From NCBI GenBank assembly GCA_041446545.1, contig JBGOEJ010000007.1, positions 62,001 to 126,000 on the forward strand: a stretch of DNA of 64,000 nt, written 5' to 3'. Below, piece after piece: positions 51,830 to 59,185 of the stretch (position 1 is its first letter; every line of letters starts with the position of its first letter). The stretch is from Fervidibacter canadensis (GTDB taxonomy: Bacteria > Armatimonadota > Fervidibacteria > Fervidibacterales > Fervidibacteraceae). The notes below the pieces were generated by a model. The model saw only the letters and a list, made by a program, of their open reading frames with translations, did no database searches and had not been told where the DNA came from. Both the position numbers and the translations under genes were made by a program.

Positions 51830-53191
51830 CTACCCGCTCACCTCCAGCATCTTGCTCAAATCGGCGATCACTTCGTCGCAAAGTTGCTCGGCGCGTTCGG
51901 GCGTTTTGGCTTCGGCGATGACCCGCAAGATGGGTTCTGTGCCCGACGGTCGGACATGCACCCAGTGGTCATCCCAACGCAATTTCACGCCATCCTCTTC
52001 CACGACTTCCTCGGCGGTGTAACGGGTTTTGATGCGTTCCAGCAACTCATGGACAGGCACGGCGCCGATGGGCAGGCGCTTTTTGACCATGTGGTAGCGG
52101 GGCAACCGCCGCACCAGTTGGCTCAACGGTTCTTCATGCATCGCCATGAATTCCAAGACGAGCGCCAAAGCGGCGATAGCATCTCGCGCATACTGGATGC
52201 GGGGATAAATGACGCCGCCGTTCCCTTCGCCCCCAATCGCTCCGCCTACCTCCTTAATCCGCTTGCTGACATTGATGTCGCCGACAGGCGTTCGGTAAAC
52301 GGGGACGCCGAAAGTTTTTGCCACCTCATCTACCGCCATCGTCGTGGACAGGTTCGTCACGACAGGACCACGCTCTTTGTGAGCAAGGACATGGTAGACA
52401 GCGATGACCAGCGTCATTTCCTCACCCAACGCCTCGCCACCATCTGCCACAATCGCCAACCTGTCAACATCAGCATCATGGGCGAAACCGACATCGGCGC
52501 CCGTTTCCCGCACCCTTCGGCATAACTCGCTCAAATTTTCGGCGATGGGTTCAGGGTCACGCTGGAAAATGCCCGTCGGTTCGGCAAAGAGCGGAATGAC
52601 TTCGCAGTTGAGCCGTTCCAGAAGGCGAGGCGAGATGAAGCACGCCGCCCCGTTGGCGCAATCAATGACGACGCGAAAGCGCCTCGCCCGAATGCGGTCT
52701 ATATCCACGCAAGTGAGGATGCGCTCAATGTGGCGGTCAAGGGCGGTCGCATCGGTCTGAATTTGTCCGACTTCGTTCCAACGAGCGCGTCGGAATTGCC
52801 CGCTTTCGTAAATCCCCCGCAGGCGTTTCAATCCGTCGGCGTCCAGATACATGCCCGACGGCTCAAAAAACTTCAGGGCGTTCCATTCGGCGGGGTTGTG
52901 GGACGCTGTGAGGGCGACGGCTCCGTCCGCTTGCCAGTGTTGCACCGCCAGTTGCAAAGTCGGCGTCGGGACGATGCCTAATTCAATGACCTTGCAGCCC
53001 GTTGAAAGCAGACCCGCTAAGACAGCGCCCCGCAACATTTCGCCCGATGGGCGGGTGTCGCGACCGAGCACGACCGTCCCCCCATTGACCATCGTCCCGT
53101 AAGCGAGCGCCCAGCGCAAGGCTTCTTCTGGCAGCAGACTTTCGCCGATGACACCCCGAATGCCTGAGACGCTGACGATAGGCTTGCTCAT
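51830..53191 (-). CDS. glmM: Phosphohexomutase (phosphoglucosamine mutase/phosphomannomutase family)
   Basis: This 453-residue protein has all four alpha-D-phosphohexomutase sites: active-site serine loop GAVALTASHNPAEWNALKFF, metal loop FAHDADVDRLAIV, sugar-binding GEGNGGVIYP and phosphate loop HVRPSGTEPILRVI. It isomerises glucosamine-6-phosphate (GlmM) or mannose/glucose-6-phosphate; the closest branch looks GlmM-like but is not certain, so the symbol is provisional. GAGGTGAGGAACG precedes the ATG. Its start overlaps the MNT gene stop (ATGA), so it is coupled to the HEPN/MNT pair. Confidence 0.88.
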   Translation of the reverse strand: MSKPIVSVSGIRGVIGESLLPEEALRWALAYGTMVNGGTVVLGRDTRPSGEMLRGAVLAGLLSTGCKVIELGIVPTPTLQLAVQHWQADGAVALTASHNPAEWNALKFFEPSGMYLDADGLKRLRGIYESGQFRRARWNEVGQIQTDATALDRHIERILTCVDIDRIRARRFRVVIDCANGAACFISPRLLERLNCEVIPLFAEPTGIFQRDPEPIAENLSELCRRVRETGADVGFAHDADVDRLAIVADGGEALGEEMTLVIAVYHVLAHKERGPVVTNLSTTMAVDEVAKTFGVPVYRTPVGDINVSKRIKEVGGAIGGEGNGGVIYPRIQYARDAIAALALVLEFMAMHEEPLSQLVRRLPRYHMVKKRLPIGAVPVHELLERIKTRYTAEEVVEEDGVKLRWDDHWVHVRPSGTEPILRVIAEAKTPERAEQLCDEVIADLSKMLEVSG

Positions 53192-53556
53192 CGTTCCTCA
53201 CCTCGCTCATAAAGCCATCGCACTTCTGCCCGCAGCCGTCCGCATCGCCCCGACCCCTCCATCGCCGCCCATTCGTCCTGCGTGTAGACGAGCAAGGCGG
53301 CAGGGACAGGCAAGGAAGCCGTGTCAAAGTCCGCCGCCCGATAAAGGAAAGGTTTGTCGGAGTGGGCGACGATGACGAGCAAATCCAAATCGCTGCCGAC
53401 GCCCCAATCGCCTCTTGCCGCCGAACCGAAACAGCCGACCCGCAAAACTTCGGGACGCTCCCTTGCTACCTTTTCCGCCCACGCCTTCGCCGCTTGCAAC
53501 GCTTCCTCACGGCTCACCCATTTGAACACGGACGAATTCAACGATCGCACGGGCAT
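53188..53556 (-). CDS. MNT-type nucleotidyltransferase (probable antitoxin)
   Basis: This protein of about 122 residues contains the minimal nucleotidyltransferase motif VGCFGSAARGDWGVGSDLDL (GS with DxD). MNT domains silence partner HEPN toxins by AMP transfer. The start is uncertain: ATG 53556 lies inside the HEPN gene with GAGGTGG before it, and GTG codons further in are possible. The stop overlaps the phosphohexomutase start by 4 bp. The C-terminus (RAEVRWLYERGEER) is typical. Confidence 0.75.
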   Translation of the reverse strand: MPVRSLNSSVFKWVSREEALQAAKAWAEKVARERPEVLRVGCFGSAARGDWGVGSDLDLLVIVAHSDKPFLYRAADFDTASLPVPAALLVYTQDEWAAMEGSGRCGRLRAEVRWLYERGEER

Positions 53557-53902
53557 ATCGCAACGCCACCTCGCTTTGCAACGGACCGTAGTGCTCAAAA
53601 GGCGCGCCTTCGGCATGGCTGTTGGGATAGCGGGTTGGGATGTAGAAGTTGTCCAAAACCCGTGCCTGATCCATCAACTCAGCGGGCACGGTCACTTCTA
53701 AGGGCAACTCCTGCAGCAAGCGGGCGATCACATGCCCCCACGCTTCCTGCCCAAAATGGAGATGAAGTGCCTTGACGGCATTCTTCGCTGCTTGCTGGGC
53801 GGCAAAACATGCCCAATCGTGGCGCCCCGTTCGTCGGCTCTCTTCCGCTTGCCCTAAGTCATAGATGGCTTGCCTTAGCCAATCACGGGCTCGGTTCGGC
53901 AC
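53507..53902 (-). CDS. HEPN domain protein (probable RNase toxin)
   Basis: This 131-residue protein has the HEPN helix pair: ARDWLRQAIYDLGQAEESRR then GRHDWACFAAQQAAKNAVKAL (the conserved R...H RNase motif lies around RRTGRH), and a C-terminal SEVALRYARAIVEFVRVQ. With the overlapping MNT gene it makes a HEPN-MNT toxin-antitoxin pair. The start is GTG 53902 after GGCGGGTGATAACC; the longer frame to 54013 is not supported. The DNA is shared with the MNT start over about 50 bp. Confidence 0.8.
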   Translation of the reverse strand: MPNRARDWLRQAIYDLGQAEESRRTGRHDWACFAAQQAAKNAVKALHLHFGQEAWGHVIARLLQELPLEVTVPAELMDQARVLDNFYIPTRYPNSHAEGAPFEHYGPLQSEVALRYARAIVEFVRVQMGEP

Positions 53903-54023
53903 GGTTATCACCCGCCTTGCCCTTGCGTCAATTTTGCCGCCACATCTGTGCTGCCATCCTAAAGGGACGGAACGGAGCGAAAAACCTTTCGGGCTTTTTC
54001 CCTCCTTGCCCATCTGCCCGCCG

Positions 54024-57000
54024 TCATCGCAGCCACCATTCTGCGAACACCAACTCAGGCGGAACGGTTAAGGACAGCGTGTTTGCCGATGCCTTAACGG
54101 TGAAGCGACGCAAGACTTTGCCCGTCAGCAAATCGCAGACGGTCACATGCGCTTTGGGATGGAGCCAACGAAGGCGAAGGTCACCCGTTTGCGTCGGGAT
54201 GAGCCACGCCATTTTCGGTGTCCGCCAAAGCAATGTTAACCCGTCCGATTGCGCCAACGGTCGCCAATTGCCCCCTTCGTTGATTTCCAACGCCCCCGCA
54301 AAGATAGCGCCCTGCTCTTCTCCTTTCACCGCCACCATTGCCGTCCCTTGGGGCGGCACCGTGAACCGCAGCCGCTTGCCATCGGCATTGATTTCCATCG
54401 CCTCAAAGCGTTCCGACGGGTTAGCAGCCACGAAAACACTTCGCCCATCGCCCAACGCCATCAAACTCTCCTTGCCTGCGACTTTCACGCCGACCCATCG
54501 CAGCAACGCCCCATAAAGGCGCACCGTTTCCTCAATGTCCCGCAACTCAGGCGCATCGGCGCAAAAGACCGCCAACCCTTTGCCCAACCGCCGCGCCACG
54601 ATGACAGGCTCACCCCGCTCTGTCACCGCCAACGCTTGCCCCACTCCGTCTCCTTTCATCCGCACGCAAGGCTTTGCTTGCCATCCTGTCACCGCCAACG
54701 CTTCGTCCACTGTCAGGCATCGGATGAAGGGTGTCGTCGCCAACGCAAAGGGAGAAGGGATGCCGTCAACCGACGAAAAGCCCAGCAACTCTTTTAGCCG
54801 CTTCGTTTTCGTCCGCTTGCGGTCAGGGTCAAAGGTGAAGTCGCCCGTGATGATGGCGATGCCGCCGTCGGCGACGAACCGTTTCACCGCCGCAAAGGTG
54901 TCGTCGCGCCAGACGAAAGGGATGGGAAAGACGGCAACTGCGTAATCAAATGAGCGATCGCCTGCCGTGATTTCCCACTCCCGCACGATGCGGAAGTGAA
55001 CTTTCAACCTCAACATCGCCTCAATTGCCCGATAGACGGCAGCGCTTATTCGCCCTCTCGGTCCAGTCCCGCTGAACCCGAACTCGCCTTCGGCGCCGAG
55101 CAAATGTTCGTCGGGGATGACAACGGCGACTTTTCGTGGCTCATAAGCCTTGAATTCGGCTTGCTCCAAAAACTTGGCGATGGCGGCGAAAGTTTTGCCC
55201 GCAACCTTCAACGCCGCTTCCACTTCCCAAACCTTTCTCCCTCGCCTCGCGCCCTGCGTCCCTCGTCCCGCGTCCCGTTTCTCTCGTGTCCCATGCCCCA
55301 TGTCCCGTGCAACCGCATAAATGCCATGTTGATGCATCAGCCCCCAAGGGAAGATGCACGCTTCCATGTCCTTCCAATCCCAGTTGAGCACCATCGTTCC
55401 TTGCAGCCCGAAAGTCAACAGCGGCACATTGGCGAAATGACGGACGACTTCTTCCGTCGGTGCGTAACCCCAACCGCCGAAGCGGAAACTGGGATGGTTG
55501 CGAGCGCCAAATTCACCGACGGCTAACCCTTGCCGGCGAGCCGAACGGTCATGAAATTTCAGGTAAGTCGCAATCGCATTTGGCGACCTGTCGCCGTAGT
55601 AGTGCAGGTTGGCAAAATCAAGCCACCTCGCAGCCTCGTAATGGTCGCCGCAGACTTTCCAGTCAATTTCGTCGGTGACAGGTTGTTTTGCCCCGCTTTC
55701 GCGCAATGCTTGGACATTCGCTTTAACCCAACGCTCAATGAGCCAGCGTCGGAAGTGCTGGATGTCGCGGAACTTCAAATCGTCCCAACCTCGTGGCTTG
55801 TGTTCAGCGTAGCGGACTTTGCCCAACTTGACATTTTCTCCCCAAGCCCGCTGCAACTTTTCGTCCGAACCGTAGCGGTTGCCCAGCCACTCGTTGAACA
55901 AGCGATGCAAGGAAGGATGGTCGCGAAACTCAACCCAAGCCTCGTTTTCAATGTCCCAAAGGATGCGTGGCGCATCTTTGTAGCGAGCGCCGACTTGACG
56001 GACGAAGGCGCATTGCTTGCGCAAAGTTTCATCGCTAACGCTCACGCCCATCCAATCGTGCAATGTCGGCATCAAGACGAGACCGTGCCGATGTGTCATC
56101 AGCACCAACGCATCGTAGCGACGCCAGAAAGTTTCCGTCGGCTTTTCCAAATCACCCGCAAAATGGCTGATGTGAAGGACGCGCAAAATTTTCAAGCCCA
56201 TCTTGAGCATCAAGGCGAACTCCAACTCCCATTGCAACGGGTTCTCCCAAGTCGCTTCGGGAGCGAACAAAACGCCCGTTTGGTTAGTGCCGAGCCAAAG
56301 CTTTGGCTGCCAAGTCTTTTTGCTTTCGTCCCACTCGCACAACGCGTTGTTTCGCCAAGCGATGGGCGTTGCGTTCCGCAAGAGGCTTTCGTCCCAGACG
56401 CAAAATCCCGACCAAATTTCGTCAAGAGGTGTGGAAGCCGAAGCAGTTTTCGGGAGGGCGAGGCTTCCGCCAAGCCATGCTCGGACAGCGTAAAGCGGAG
56501 CGGCATTTTGTGGGATGCGCCACTGCATCATCACCGTCATTTGCTCCCGTGGTGAGAGCGTGACGGTTTTTTCGCCGATCGCAACAGGCTTGTCCATCCC
56601 CAGCGGTTCGGGCATCGGCGCAACTTCCATCCGCACCGTCACCGTTTGCGGTGCAACCCCGTCGTTGCGAACCTTAACACTTACGCTTGCCGTTTCGCCC
56701 TTGCGGTAAGTCCAGAACGAAGGTCGCAAACTGTGCAAGTAGACGCCGTGCAGCATGCGGCGGATGACTTGCGCCAAAACTTGTCGGAACTTCGGAAACT
56801 TCGTCAAGTCGTGGCTTTCCATCCCGCAAAACGCCCATGTGCTTCCCGCATAAGGACCTGCAAAGTGGTGCACGACGCTGAAGGCTGGACCGAGGTAGCG
56901 ACCGAACTTATCGCGGGCAACCGACACGGGCACAAGCCTCGCCCACGCTTGCGGGTTGACAGGATTGTTGCTCCCAATTAACCCAACCGCTGCGTAACCC

Positions 57001-57920
57001 TTCATCGGCTCTTTCATCCCCAAAACAACCTCGTCCCTCGTCTCCCGTCCCGCGCCCCGCTCCAGAACAGTCGCTCCGTCAATGCGAAACGATGGGTCAA
57101 AAATCGCAAACTGCTCAGGGTCAAGGTGCATCCAATCGCGGGCGTCACCCCATCGGGCGTTGACGACGGGTTTGACGGAAAAGTCGGTGAACTCTGCAGC
57201 ACCGTGACCGTGCACGATGGCGTTGATGGCGACAGTTGCGGCGTTTTCGGGGATGCGCAGCACGACGCCCAATTCGCGCCAACCGTCGGTGCGCCGAAGG
57301 ATTTGCGTCTGTTGAAAGGTGATGCGGTTGCCATTGGCATCGTAGTAATCGGCAGCGAGGTAAGCGCCATAGCCATCACGGATGCCGTCGGTGCGAACTT
57401 TGCCCGTCAGCAAGTAGCGCCAATCCACCCGCAACGGCACGAAAACCCGAACGCGATGCCAGTCTACGGGCACATCGTCGGGAACGACGATGCGGATGCG
57501 GTTTCTTGAAAATTCAACCTGCACCTTTTCGTGGGCGACTTTCTCCCATTCCCACCTGCCCCCTGCCCCGTGCCCCATGTCCCGTGTTTCGTCAAAAGTG
57601 TAGCCGCCCAAACTGACGAACCGCCCACCCGCTTTCAAGTAGCGACGGAAGTTATCAACGGCTTCGGTGGGAAAGTGAGCGCCGTAGGGCAAGATGACGA
57701 GGGCAAATTTTTCAGGCGACAGGGTTTCAGGGCTTGACAAATCCGCTGTTGAGAGCAACCGCACGGAGAAACCGTTTCTCCGCAGCAACCGAGCCAATTG
57801 CTGCGGGTCGGCATGCCCTGCTCGTTTCGGCACGGACGCTGAAGTCCAGATGCCGATGACTGCTGCCGAAGCGCTGCCAATCGCCATCACTGTCACCACC
57901 ATCAGCCACCCAAGTCGCAT
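54024..57920 (-). CDS. Large secreted multidomain glycoside hydrolase (cellulase/GH5-like core)
   Basis: This 1298-residue protein has a signal peptide (MRLGWLMVVTVMAIGSASA). An N-terminal DUF-like region follows (PEKFALVILPYGAHFP, YLKAGGRFVSLGGY), similar to glutamine-amidotransferase-type domains, then a carbohydrate-binding-like part. A TIM barrel has the acid/base WDIENEAW (about residue 658) and nucleophile VGEFGARNHP (about 800). A second amidotransferase-like region follows (YAVAVFPIPFVWRDDTFAAV, GGIAIITGDF), and the C-terminal part is beta-rich. Three GGGACNN-type heptamer tracts are translated inside: 57556-57583, 57031-57058 and 55256-55306. GCAGGAGGCTGAAGCG before ATG 57920 fixes the start. 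The family is not certain. Confidence 0.75.
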   Translation of the reverse strand: MRLGWLMVVTVMAIGSASAAVIGIWTSASVPKRAGHADPQQLARLLRRNGFSVRLLSTADLSSPETLSPEKFALVILPYGAHFPTEAVDNFRRYLKAGGRFVSLGGYTFDETRDMGHGAGGRWEWEKVAHEKVQVEFSRNRIRIVVPDDVPVDWHRVRVFVPLRVDWRYLLTGKVRTDGIRDGYGAYLAADYYDANGNRITFQQTQILRRTDGWRELGVVLRIPENAATVAINAIVHGHGAAEFTDFSVKPVVNARWGDARDWMHLDPEQFAIFDPSFRIDGATVLERGAGRETRDEVVLGMKEPMKGYAAVGLIGSNNPVNPQAWARLVPVSVARDKFGRYLGPAFSVVHHFAGPYAGSTWAFCGMESHDLTKFPKFRQVLAQVIRRMLHGVYLHSLRPSFWTYRKGETASVSVKVRNDGVAPQTVTVRMEVAPMPEPLGMDKPVAIGEKTVTLSPREQMTVMMQWRIPQNAAPLYAVRAWLGGSLALPKTASASTPLDEIWSGFCVWDESLLRNATPIAWRNNALCEWDESKKTWQPKLWLGTNQTGVLFAPEATWENPLQWELEFALMLKMGLKILRVLHISHFAGDLEKPTETFWRRYDALVLMTHRHGLVLMPTLHDWMGVSVSDETLRKQCAFVRQVGARYKDAPRILWDIENEAWVEFRDHPSLHRLFNEWLGNRYGSDEKLQRAWGENVKLGKVRYAEHKPRGWDDLKFRDIQHFRRWLIERWVKANVQALRESGAKQPVTDEIDWKVCGDHYEAARWLDFANLHYYGDRSPNAIATYLKFHDRSARRQGLAVGEFGARNHPSFRFGGWGYAPTEEVVRHFANVPLLTFGLQGTMVLNWDWKDMEACIFPWGLMHQHGIYAVARDMGHGTREKRDAGRGTQGARRGRKVWEVEAALKVAGKTFAAIAKFLEQAEFKAYEPRKVAVVIPDEHLLGAEGEFGFSGTGPRGRISAAVYRAIEAMLRLKVHFRIVREWEITAGDRSFDYAVAVFPIPFVWRDDTFAAVKRFVADGGIAIITGDFTFDPDRKRTKTKRLKELLGFSSVDGIPSPFALATTPFIRCLTVDEALAVTGWQAKPCVRMKGDGVGQALAVTERGEPVIVARRLGKGLAVFCADAPELRDIEETVRLYGALLRWVGVKVAGKESLMALGDGRSVFVAANPSERFEAMEINADGKRLRFTVPPQGTAMVAVKGEEQGAIFAGALEINEGGNWRPLAQSDGLTLLWRTPKMAWLIPTQTGDLRLRWLHPKAHVTVCDLLTGKVLRRFTVKASANTLSLTVPPELVFAEWWLR
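55256..55306 (+). repeat. Long heptamer tract inside the 1298-residue hydrolase gene
   Basis: GCGTCCC, TCGTCCC, GCGTCCC, a degenerate GTTTCTC, a 9-base step, ATGCCCC, ATGTCCC. Complement orientation relative to GGGACNN; encodes an MGHGTREKRDAGRGT-type segment. Confidence 0.85.
57031..57058 (+). repeat. Heptamer tract (4 units)
   Basis: TCGTCCC, TCGTCTC, CCGTCCC, GCGCCCC, translated as part of the same hydrolase. Confidence 0.8.
57556..57583 (+). repeat. Heptamer tract (4 units)
   Basis: CTGCCCC, CTGCCCC, GTGCCCC, ATGTCCC, translated near residue 113 of the hydrolase (RDMGHGAGGR). Confidence 0.8.
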
Positions 57921-57942
57921 CGCTTCAGCCTCCTGCGACACT

Positions 57943-58221
57943 TCATCGGGCGAACAATTGCAAGGCGTCCTGTCGCACCCGACAAACTTCGTCAGGGTCA
58001 GGCAAAAGTGCCGTTGACCTCAGCCACTTCCCTTCGGGTTTGCCAATAGCCACCACCATCGTCGCATCTTGCGCTCCCCCTTTAGCGCACCTTCAATTGA
58101 CGGCGGGGTTGCAAAAACTCCTCTTTCGTCCCGCACTCTTCCAGAAACTGGACGAATTTGCCGTGCAACGCTTGCGCCAGATGATGAGCACGATGTTTAA
58201 CCACCGATGGTCATGGCGCAT
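57943..58221 (-). pseudogene. Decayed small gene(s) upstream of the hydrolase
   Basis: An ATG at 58221 follows a perfect AAAGGAGGG, but its frame (MRHDHRWLNIVLIIWRKR...) runs only 42 codons. A better protein-like frame (HHLAQALHGKFVQFLEECGT, then KEEFLQPRRQLKVR) overlaps it by frameshift. A second ATG at 58067 (AAGGGGGAGCGCAAG) opens MRRWWWLLA, and the continuation KPEGKWLRSTALLPDPDEV lies in another frame, ending at 57943. Two strong ribosome binding sites with broken frames suggest short genes ruined by indels. I cannot name the product. Confidence 0.35.
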
Positions 58222-58585
58222 CGTCAACCCTCCTTTGCCACCATCGGCATCACCTTGACGAAGCCCATTGTAGGGCACGGAGTTATTGGGTGTAGAAGGC
58301 TGGACGGAGCGTCGGCTTTTCGCCGAAGCAGCGAAGGCGAAGGAAGCGTCGGGTTGATGGCTATCAGCCACGACCAAAGTGGTTCGTCCAAACTGTCTGG
58401 TTCACTTTCCAAACGCACTCAAGTCGGCTTGACGCTTCGGCGATGATGCGCTATCTTTGCCGCAGCCCTGAACGATTGCGGTTGGCGAATAGCGAACGGC
58501 GAAAGTTAGCGCGTGACGATAAGCGAAGCGTTGGGTTATGGCGGTTTAGTTGTGGCTCTAAAAGATTGGGAAAGGAGGAGCGAGG
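58222..58585. other. Intergenic region with repeats
   Basis: 58298-58375 holds a diverged, reverse-oriented copy of the core of the 8630-8857 element, including a GGCTATCAGCCACGAC palindrome. 58478-58515 is a short GCGANNN array. The remainder must carry the NlpC/P60 promoter. No gene seen. Confidence 0.55.
58298..58375. repeat. Second copy of the internal part of the 8630-8857 element
   Basis: GGAGCGTCGGCTTTTC and GCAGCGAAGGCGAAGG match the complement of 8706-8760 with few changes, followed by a shared TATCAGCCACGA palindrome arm. Confidence 0.6.
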
Positions 58586-59185
58586 ATGCCGACGCATCGT
58601 TGGTGGTGGCTGGCGACCCTTGGCGGGGTGCTCGCCAGCCTGGTGGTTGGAGCGATGGGAGCGCCGAGGGGAAACAGGGAAGGGGCGAAAGTCAAGGGGT
58701 TTGCTGATGTCGTGCAAGAACGACGAAAAAGCAAGGCAAGGTCATCTCGGCGCTCTTCCCTTCCTGCCCAAGCCGCTGACCCGCCGTCAAGCCCGTCATC
58801 CCTTGCCTATGCTGCCCGACACTATTTGGGCAGGCGTTATCGTTACGGCGGCGCTTCGCCCTCTCGCGGGTTTGATTGTTCGGGCTTCGTTTCCTTCCTG
58901 CTAAGTCGTCATGGCATCCGAGCACCGAGGACAGCGGCGGAACTTTTCCGCATGGGCACGCCCGTGCCCAAGGGGCAGTTGCGTCCGGGCGATTTGGTCT
59001 TTTTCCGCAACACGGCGCGGCGACGAGGCATCACCCATGTCGGCATCTACATCGGCGGCGGCAAATTCATCCATGCGTCCAGCGGGGCAGGGCGCGTCGT
59101 CATTACCTCTCTCAGCGACCCTTACTATGCGAAGCGCTTCGCAGGAGCGCGTCGGTTGAGTCGGCATGGTGGCGGTGATAGGTGA
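58586..59185 (+). CDS. NlpC/P60 family cell-wall endopeptidase
   Basis: This 199-residue protein has an N-terminal hydrophobic signal or anchor (WWWLATLGGVLASLVVGAM), a low-complexity linker rich in Arg/Ser/Lys, then the catalytic NlpC/P60 domain: YLGRRYRYGGASPSRGFDCSGF (catalytic Cys), LRPGDLVFFRNT, THVGIYIGGGKFIHASS (catalytic His). It cleaves peptidoglycan peptides. AAAGGAGGAGCGAGG precedes the ATG. The last 74 bp overlap the 3' end of the antisense sigma-54-like gene. Confidence 0.92.
   Translation: MPTHRWWWLATLGGVLASLVVGAMGAPRGNREGAKVKGFADVVQERRKSKARSSRRSSLPAQAADPPSSPSSLAYAARHYLGRRYRYGGASPSRGFDCSGFVSFLLSRHGIRAPRTAAELFRMGTPVPKGQLRPGDLVFFRNTARRRGITHVGIYIGGGKFIHASSGAGRVVITSLSDPYYAKRFAGARRLSRHGGGDR

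Noticed and set aside
55530..56555. 341-codon plus-strand ORF
   Set aside because: Antisense shadow of the large hydrolase; no motif of its own.
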